10,645 nt of DNA. It comes from Krasilnikovozyma curviuscula. Its lineage: Eukaryota > Basidiomycota > Tremellomycetes > Cystofilobasidiales > Mrakiaceae. A program made the translations under genes and the position numbers. Where the stretch lies: assembly GCA_014825775.1 (NCBI GenBank), contig MVAQ01000381.1:1-10645 (forward strand), in the 5' to 3' direction. Positions 1-5,843 of this stretch are shown here, one piece after another; position 1 is the first letter of the stretch, and every line of letters starts with the position of its first letter. The notes below the pieces were generated by a model, which searched no databases, was not told where the DNA came from, and saw only the letters and a program-made list of their open reading frames with translations.

Positions 1-522
1 CCCCCCCTGTTCGTTTTTATAGATGTTCAGTGCTTCATCGTAGCTATGTGCAAGAATTTCAGGTTGACCCTTTCGAATTGCGTTCTTTTAAATTTGCAAA
101 GCCAGGTTTTGTCGCCATCCAAAAACTTAATAATATTCATAAACTGTATGTGTTCAGCCACTCGATAGATGTTTGTGATGAGAAAAGGGAAAGTAGACCG
201 AGCTAGTAATGCTTGTCAGTAAGCCCTGCCAAAGAATCACTGGATCCAAGCACAAGGCAGCCAACTACGTAGGTACGCGGTATGACGAGTTGCAAAGGGC
301 AGGTTCTGTTATTGAGATTAGCAGAGACACTTTGGTAGGCCTTTGGTTTCTTATTGCGGTTGGGCCAATTGTTAGACAAAGGACACTTGCTACTCTGTTA
401 AAGAAAACCAATTTATCATCGTAGTTCCATGCGTAGCGAAGTGAAATACAAAGCAAAGTTCCTTTACCCAGAAAGCCAGAAAATAAACCCTAGCGGGATG
501 GTTCGGAAGACAAGGCCCTGCC
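1..522. other. 3' flank of the membrane-protein gene, no convincing gene
   Basis: I see no recognisable gene here. On the plus strand one frame is open from base 3 to a TAG at 204-206 (67 sense codons, no ATG at its start). It could be the last exon of a gene entering from the left, but a stretch of this length is also expected by chance in six frames. A 71-codon plus-strand open frame at 209-424 and its antisense partners show no familiar domain and no good splice context. The stretch just left of 523 should contain the 3' untranslated region of the minus-strand gene ending at 523. Confidence 0.4.
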
Positions 523-2301
523 TCAAGCGGCGTTGACTTGTCCACCACCCGACCAGGCAGGATTATAACTCGGCGGAACCCTTTCAACCTCATTTGCATG
601 ATCCATCGCATCCAACTCCTGTACTACGCTCGGTCCAACAACGTTAGTGGCACTCGATGAAGTGCGGTTTGGGCCCATTAGCTTGGACGTGCTACTTGTC
701 TGGGGCGTGTTGGACGTCGACATGCCCGAGCTCGAGTCAGAGGACGAAATGTTGCCAGGTGAAAGCGAGGCTGGTATAACCTGTGGGTTGAACATTTGAG
801 TCTGAGTTTCGATAGACGATGTCGTTTGTGCGGTAGCATGCGGGAGGGGGTTATACGGCGTAACATGTAGGTCGAGCGGTCGTTCTCCTGGTCGGGTTAG
901 GATGGATGATTGACCATATTCTTGAACTTGGGGCATAGCATGAACGGAGGTCGTAGGTGGGGCAGAGGTTTCTTTGTCGTTTGGATCACCTCCTTCTCCT
1001 AGATCCATCTCCTGCTGTTGATTTCTGTTTTCCGAAACGGAGTGAGATACTGTGTGGAGCAAGAAAGTTCTGGAGATTCTTACTTCTTCTTCCTCCACCA
1101 GAACAACAAGCCTCCTAGAAGAGCACCCAGAATCACAACAACGGCAACAACGATACCACCTATCGCGCCTCCTGAGATGCTTCCTCCTCCACCAACAGGA
1201 GTTGGAGTGGAAGAAGCGCTGCTTGATGTAGCTGATGCGGTACTAGATGTTCCATAATAGGTTGATGCAACAGATAATGATGAGACAGATGCCAAGGAAG
1301 CAGTTGCGTTTATGCGCTGCGCCTCTGCAGTCGCGTTGGCCTCTGCGATGCCGTAGTTCCAGATATAAGCGTCGTTGGTAGGGATTATGAAGGCCCATTT
1401 GGGGATATCAACTGATGCCTATATATTGAATAGTTAGTTATTCCCATCTTGTGGGGAGAGGTGGAGAGATTTGAATAGAAGTAGCACGGGGCACGAACCT
1501 GCCAAGCGATGTTATGTCCCACGGTTCCATTCTGCGGCGTTTCGTAGTATGAGCAGTTGGAAATCCATTGAGCGTACGACTGGTCGTTTGGTGACTTTGT
1601 AACATTTTCTGGGGGGAATGAAGTGATCAGAGTCTAGGGCATTGAGAAATCGAGAGCTTTGAATTTGATAATGGACCTACGTTGGCAGGCGAAACACGCT
1701 TCGTACAGGGCGAAAGCAACTGAGGAACAGCAGCATTCACTGACACTTGTTCCTTCTGGAACGGAGCTGCAGTAGTAGTACCCCAATGAGATGTCGTACC
1801 AAGGCGCTGGTTTCTGACCATTGTCAGAACAGCGCCAGCAACACAAAACAATAGCAACACAAAACACACCTTTTGTATAACTGCTTTGGCAGATCTGGGA
1901 TTCAACAAAACAGGAGATGGTCAGGTCAGTCGTTGCGCTTCCTTTTTTTTTCTTCACCTTCCGGTCAAGTTTCTTTCGCGGTGAAACAAGTAAGAAGATC
2001 GATATTCACATTTCTCAAAGCAGCGTACTGCTCACAGGGGCCTTGACCTTTATCACTGTAGATGAAACAGGTGAGATGGAGATCTTGATAGTAAACAATA
2101 GAAGACGTACTTGTCCCACCAGTGAGTCGCTGAAGAAAAACGCAGCGGAAACTTAGGAGAGACCCGCAGCAGAAGCAAAAAGAAGTAAACAAGGCACTCA
2201 CTCGTCCAGTTGCAAGAAGAATCCTGAGCCTTGACCAGATTGCAAGAGAAGGACAGCAGTACCACTCCGAAGAAAAAAGATGGCTGTAGAAGGTTCAACA
2301 T
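523..2301 (-). CDS. Type I single-pass membrane protein with Cys-rich ectodomain, Ser/Thr stalk and PPxY tail
   Basis: The model has eight exons: 2301-2202, 2129-2111, 2055-2010, 1894-1870, 1806-1681, 1608-1499, 1418-1084 and 1024-523. They sum to 1263 nt, or 420 residues. All introns are GT-AG (55 to 115 nt) and phases agree at every junction. The ATG at 2301 opens a signal peptide of about 26 residues with a hydrophobic core (VVLLSF). The ectodomain (about 27-190) has many cysteines, including ECCCSS near residue 88 and EACFACQ near 100, plus N-glycosylation sequons. A Ser/Thr/Ala-rich stalk follows. One transmembrane helix spans about 226-250, stopped by WWRKKK. The tail (255-420) is polar, low in complexity and ends with PPSY at 404-407. 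The cysteine pattern and VDIPKWAF segment resemble uncharacterised basidiomycete surface proteins that I cannot name. By architecture it could be a cell-wall sensor or adhesion protein, which is inference. The 19-nt and 25-nt exons are the least certain part. Confidence 0.72.
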
Positions 2302-2621
2302 AGGGGGACTGAGAATCACAGCTAGAGAAACTTTGATGGGAGACTTGAAACCAAAGAGCTGATAACCTGGTTCGACGAGTGGATGATAGCAGTTACAAGG
2401 TTAAAGAAAGGGCTGTTGGTTTTCCGTAATCAAAGAGATGGTCGTCGTTGGGAACAGCTGAAGTCGATTGGTTACTCACCGACGGATGGCACTAATGAGA
2501 AACAGGAGCGATCGTCGCGAGACTCGACTTGGCAGCGCGAAACAGCGGCCCCTTGAATGGAAGAAAATCAAAACAGAGTGATTTGAATGGGAAACTCAAG
2601 GCAAGGTTGTACGGAAGGAAC

Positions 2622-2627
2622 TATATA
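2622..2627 (-). promoter_or_regulatory. TATA-like element upstream of the membrane-protein gene
   Basis: A TATATA lies about 320 bases upstream of the ATG at 2301. That distance would imply a long 5' UTR, or a 5' UTR intron starting at the GTGAGT near 2480. The element is short and AT-rich, so it is tentative. Confidence 0.3.
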
Positions 2628-2922
2628 TGACATAACAACGGAAGCAGAACAGATCAAGCAGAGACTGGCGATGGACTCTTTTTGAATAACAAACCTCGGA
2701 GAACGTAGATATTTGAGATCAAAAATGGCAAAAATGATGTTCACCTAAATCTAGTTCTCGTCGATACAATTTTTAATCGACGTTATCCCTGAACCTCTGG
2801 CAATCCAACAGCAGTGTAGCCTAGCTCGACTTGCACCGGAATCAGTAATTAACAATTGCTAAACTATCTCCAGGTCGCTTCATTGGGGGAGAGGGGAGGG
2901 ATTCACTATCGCTTCGTTGGCC

Positions 2923-3069
2923 ATGTCACCTGCTCCCTCCCTGACTTGCAACGCAACAACGCGTTTTGCTGGCCGGTTGAACGTTCACGGTTCTCCTTTG
3001 AGTACTGTTGGAACCAAGGCGGAACATAACTACTATATTGCTAAGATCGCTCTGAGGATTTCTCCTTAG
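2923..3069 (+). other. Small open frame, 48 codons, doubtful
   Basis: An ATG at 2923 opens 48 sense codons ending at TAG 3067-3069. Codon use looks ordinary (AAC, GTT, AAG, ATC), and the frame sits in the middle of an otherwise geneless stretch. I recognise no family, and there is no signal peptide or membrane helix. It could be a small protein, a first exon or chance. I record it because short genes are easily lost in such gaps. Confidence 0.15.
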
Positions 3070-3143
3070 AAGTCCTGCATCACCTGTAGCTCGTTGTGTT
3101 CCTGCTTCATTGGAAGAAGCAGCTAGTTCGACCTTCGAGCAAA

Positions 3144-3165
3144 GCTAGTGGTAGTATCCACTAGC
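3144..3165. repeat. Perfect 8-bp hairpin
   Basis: GCTAGTGG (3144-3151) and CCACTAGC (3158-3165) are perfect reverse complements around a 6-base loop. There is no T-tract pattern or neighbouring gene end that would assign it a role. Confidence 0.6.
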
Positions 3166-3279
3166 ATCATGTTACCTTTTCTTTCGTGACTTTCGGAAAG
3201 GCATAAATCTTGAAAAACTGAACGGGCCTCACCCTCTCTCACTCTGGTTAGCTACATACAAGTGACCAGCTTGGAAGGC

Positions 3280-3314
3280 GTATAATGTATAATCCGAGGT
3301 ATGATCCGTATAAT
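3280..3314. repeat. Four GTATRAT heptamers
   Basis: GTATAAT occurs at 3280-3286, 3287-3293 and 3308-3314, with GTATGAT at 3299-3305. All are in the same orientation within 35 bases. This could be a decayed tandem repeat or a cluster of protein-binding sites. Confidence 0.6.
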
Positions 3315-3764
3315 CTTTTCGCAATTAAATTACTAGTCAAACCTTTTCTATAGTGATCCCCTTTCCAATGAGCACTTACACAAGTCAATCCTCTCAACTC
3401 TCAAATCCTTCATACCTTTCCTTGTCATTTCCCAGTCTCTTTCTAAGCCTAATAAAGTATAATCTATCGTCAAACATAGTAGTTGGGCCACCCTAGGAGA
3501 TAGAGTATACGGAGGCACGATGGGTCGTCGGGGAAGTGGAGATGGGCATAGTGTTGTGAATAATTCAATGTCACGGAACAAGGAAGTCGATATGGTAGAT
3601 GTTGTGTTTTTCTAGGTTGAACAGAAGCAACTAATGATTGGGATCATAGTGATGGCTGTAAGTGATGTGTACAAGTACATTTAGATGGTGTGATGAGATA
3701 GTATACGTCGTTGCAAGTTGCCCATCGTTTTTGGAAAGGGTTTTCTTGTTGATTATTCTTAGAA

Positions 3765-3818
3765 ATGCTTACTTAGCTCCAGCCCGAGGCTGGGGAAGCG
3801 AGTCTTGCGAGTAAGCAT
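3765..3818. repeat. Branched inverted repeat (stem with inner hairpin)
   Basis: The outer arms ATGCTTACT (3765-3773) and AGTAAGCAT (3810-3818) are perfect 9-bp reverse complements. Inside them, CTCCAGCC (3777-3784) pairs with GGCTGGGG (3788-3795) around a CGA loop, giving 8 bp with one G-T pair. The element sits about 55 bases beyond the stop codon of the thioredoxin-like gene on its 3' side. It could act in the RNA 3' end of that gene or be a small miniature-element remnant. Confidence 0.6.
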
Positions 3819-3873
3819 ATTTTGGAAGAATTTAAGTGATGGAAAATAAAAATTTCGGTCCCAATAAAGCTGC

Positions 3874-4424
3874 TTAAGCATCTATCAAAAAATCCTAAGC
3901 AATCGCGCGAGGATAGATAATTCGAGGATACAAGTCAAATCAGTAAACCCGTGAGAAAATCCCTCCCCCACCCCCTAACCTAACAACATGAAAACTCACT
4001 CTAAAATCAACGAACTGCTCGCCATCAAACTCAGCAAGCTTTTTCCCTTTCTTGAAGGCAGCAAATGTCGGGTAATCGTCATCTTTTAAGGTTGCAGTGA
4101 ACTCCTCGGACTGGGAAATGATCGAATCAGAACAGAGAAAAAATAAGAAAAAAAAGGGGGATGGGGTCATACAAAGCTGTTTAGAAGAGCTTCATCCTTC
4201 AGTACTGCAAACTCCAAGTTCGAAAAAGTCCGTTGCAGACTCAAGAAAAGAGGAAATTTCCCTGCCGCATCAGCTTGCCCCAAGTCAAACATGATGGCAA
4301 CAGCTTCAGTGTGACAGATCTAGTGGTGTTGGTTGTGATGGTGGTTAGCTATATACTGTTGACGTTTCGCGTCTCTGCTTACGAGATTTCGAAGATCTTC
4401 CTCAGAGCGTATTGGATGGATCAT
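3874..4424 (-). CDS. Thioredoxin-fold protein lacking the CxxC motif, 106 residues
   Basis: Four exons run 4424-4383, 4319-4173, 4110-4000 and 3894-3874 (14, 49, 37 and 6 codons plus stop). All introns are in phase 0 (63, 62 and 105 nt), and the first has a clear TAGCTAAC branch site. The 106 residues match the usual thioredoxin length. Landmarks fall where expected: the hydrophobic strand AVAIMF at 20-25, the active-site position at 30-33, YPTF with the cis-proline at 77, and glycines at 85 (KKGKK) and 93 (EFDGE). The catalytic Trp-Cys-Gly-Pro-Cys is replaced by Gln plus ADAA, so it should not do disulfide exchange. A structural, chaperone-like or regulatory role is inference. The short fourth exon leaves a reduced last helix. 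Exons 3 and 4 could also be used by the exon pair at 5210-5459. Confidence 0.75.
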
Positions 4425-4516
4425 GTTGACTTCTTTTTGGTGGTTTGCAAAGGATGAAGTTGGGTTGCGTGTGCGTTTCCTGGTGAGCTACAAGCACTTC
4501 TTATACTGTAATGGTT

Positions 4517-4522
4517 ATATAT
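4517..4522 (-). promoter_or_regulatory. TATA box of the thioredoxin-like gene
   Basis: On the minus strand AATATATAA lies about 93-100 bases upstream of the ATG at 4424 and about 25 bases from the CRE-like site at 4545-4552. The spacing fits a core promoter. Confidence 0.45.
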
Positions 4523-4544
4523 TGATATCGGCTGAACTTAATCC

Positions 4545-4552
4545 TGACGTCA
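4545..4552. promoter_or_regulatory. Perfect CRE palindrome TGACGTCA
   Basis: The 8-base palindrome TGACGTCA is the full consensus bound by ATF/CREB-type bZIP factors. It sits about 120 bases upstream of the thioredoxin-like start codon, just upstream of the TATA element. In fungi such sites are often linked to stress-responsive expression. Binding here is inference from the motif and its position. Confidence 0.5.
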
Positions 4553-4564
4553 CCTCCCCCTTCC

Positions 4565-4594
4565 TAGCGTATTATTACTAGCGTCAATACGCTA
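4565..4594. repeat. Perfect 9-bp inverted repeat
   Basis: TAGCGTATT (4565-4573) and AATACGCTA (4586-4594) are perfect reverse complements with a 12-base spacer that holds a further TAGCGT. It lies just upstream of the CRE in the transcription sense of the thioredoxin-like gene, so it could be an upstream regulatory site. Confidence 0.55.
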
Positions 4595-5090
4595 AAATAA
4601 AGGACTAATATCTAAACTTACTACTGTATGCCCCTCATCTACTCGCGTCGATTATCTACATTAACCCGCAGATTCATCTCGTGGGAGTTATTGATGTTTC
4701 AAGAGTCATATCCCATGCCATCCGCTTTACGACTCCTTAAGTAGCATATTCTCTTTCGGACGCACTAACGTCTGTAACTCTGTCCAAGTGATGTGTTCAA
4801 TTTCCCATGGCATAACATACTCTTTAGAAATCAATTATTTGTATAGGTTTCTTCGTCGAGATGGTAGGGCATTCTTTACATCACCTACCCACCGCCTGAG
4901 CGACCAAAATTACCCGCGTACTTTACTGGTTCCGCAATCAGTTGAGCTCATTAAAGCTGGATTAGCTAAGTCAAGCTAGAGTATTTCTGTTGGTTATGAA
5001 AATGGCTACTTAGCTTCGGTCAGGATGATGTTCGCGATCGAATACCCGAAGTGTCTTAATAGGACCACTATAGTGATAATGGTGACGGTA
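4595..5090. other. Geneless stretch between the two thioredoxin-like copies
   Basis: I searched the minus strand here for a third exon of the upstream thioredoxin-like copy (cis-Pro PTF, FKxG) and found none. The 63-codon plus frame at 4788-4979 shows no domain. AGCTAAGT (4964-4971) and ACTTAGCT (5008-5015) form an 8-bp inverted repeat, and CACTATAGTG (5066-5075) is a perfect palindrome. If the upstream exons splice to the downstream third exon, this whole stretch is intron. Confidence 0.5.
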
Positions 5091-5115
5091 ATATATATAT
5101 ATATATATATATATA
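5091..5115. repeat. (AT)n microsatellite
   Basis: About 12 uninterrupted AT units, followed by further AT-rich sequence to about 5134. It lies some 95 bases past the donor site of the truncated thioredoxin-like copy, close to where homology to the intact copy stops. Confidence 0.9.
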
Positions 5116-5209
5116 ATTAATATATAGTAATATACTTCTTGCTTAGTATGGGCGTAATTGGCATTCAAACTCCAAAATAAAAATAAAGAAATCTCGAAGA
5201 TGAACTCAC

Positions 5210-5459
5210 TTCAGCCTCGTCGGTATCCACCCTTACGAATACTAAATTCTCGTATCCGGCTTCCGACTTATCAAAATAAGGCATTATCGCTTTACTAGTA
5301 CCCGACCACGGATGGTGGAACAGGATGATGACGGTGTCATTTTTTTTTCCAACCTGTATAAGCTGGGTAGGATTGGTGTCTAACAAGTGGAAGAACGGGG
5401 GCGGTAGGATGTGGGCTCGCAATGTCGTTTATATCTTGGTATGATTCGATATCACTCAT
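5210..5459 (-). pseudogene. Partial second thioredoxin-like copy: exons 1 and 2 only, SGTS in place of CGPC
   Basis: Exon 1 is 5459-5421 (13 codons, MSDIESYQDINDI). Exon 2 is 5362-5210 (51 codons), ending at a good GTGAGT donor. The 58-nt first intron begins GC and ends CCCAG. Without its removal the frame stops at 5339-5337. The translation keeps thioredoxin landmarks: strand TVIILF, Trp at 32, then SGTS at 33-36 for the catalytic CGPC, Lys 37, Pro 41 and VDTDE at 58-62. Intron positions and phase match the downstream gene (after codons 13 and 64 here, 14 and 63 there), so the two are tandem duplicates. No third exon is visible before the downstream gene. Exon 2 would join that gene's exon 3 at 4110 in phase (1099-nt intron) to give 107 residues. 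It is therefore either a truncated pseudogene or an alternative 5' half. Confidence 0.6.
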
Positions 5460-5729
5460 TGCGGCTGGTGGATTGTTGTATTTCTTTGTGACACGTCTCA
5501 AACAGTACATTTGGTCTCTGCTTTCTTCACTGGAAAAAAGTTATGCCTATATTTGTTTCTTATTTTGAGTGCTAATCTATTTCTTCGCTCTCTTTTCATC
5601 TTCTTTCAGAGGCTATGTGGCACTTCCTCGTCCCTATCAGATCGGCGCGTAATATCCGAAATGATGCGCTTTACTGAGACAGAGACTGCACCCTCTCGTT
5701 CGAACGTGGAGTACCCTCATTCGGTATCT

Positions 5730-5772
5730 CAATCTGATTGGCTAATCAGTACCATGCGGATCAATCAGATTG
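5730..5772. promoter_or_regulatory. Cluster of CAATC/GATTG palindromes in the divergent promoter
   Basis: CAATCTGATTG (5730-5740) and CAATCAGATTG (5762-5772) are exact reverse complements of each other. Between them CTGATT...AATCAG (5734-5749) adds a third overlapping palindrome with a core ATTGG (CCAAT box). The cluster lies 72-114 bases upstream of the OPT start and about 270 from the start of the minus-strand thioredoxin-like copy. It could be bound by a CCAAT (HAP) complex or a homeodomain factor. Confidence 0.45.
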
Positions 5773-5843
5773 TGATGTCTGTAAGAAAAGTTTTTTTCTG
5801 TTTCATTGACCTCGTACCACCATCAAACAAAGCCATCCTCAAG

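Larger units (their letters stand above)
2302..3873. other. Long intergenic region with promoter of the membrane-protein gene
   Basis: About 1.57 kb lies between the membrane-protein start and the stop of the thioredoxin-like gene. On the minus strand there is a TATATA at 2622-2627. A donor-like GTGAGT near 2480, with acceptor-like CAG sites just before the ATG, could mark a 5' UTR intron. I found no exon chain on either strand. The 77-codon minus frame at 3348-3581 has no recognisable domain. Listed separately are a hairpin at 3144-3165, a GTATRAT cluster at 3280-3314 and a branched inverted repeat at 3765-3818. Confidence 0.5.

Noticed and set aside
209..424. 71-codon plus-strand open frame.
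   Set aside because: No recognisable domain, no promoter or splice context, and competing open frames on the other strand.
1080..1083. Stop TAA right after WWRKKK as the end of the membrane protein.
   Set aside because: A GTAAGA donor overlaps the stop, and splicing to 1024 joins in phase to a long open tail with low-complexity composition and a PPSY end, giving a whole-codon total of 420 residues.
3348..3581. 77-codon minus-strand open frame.
   Set aside because: No family resemblance, no initiation or splice context, and composition like the surrounding intergenic DNA.
3765..3818. Possible tRNA or hammerhead-type ribozyme from the branched structure.
   Set aside because: Too short for a tRNA, with no anticodon or T-arm pattern, and the hammerhead core CTGATGA/GAAA is absent at the required places.
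5511..5843. Extension of the OPT protein N-terminus using in-frame ATGs at 5661/5664 or the open frame from 5511.
   Set aside because: The added residues are not OPT-like, overlap the palindrome cluster and include likely 5' UTR sequence. The start at 5844 gives a normal family length.
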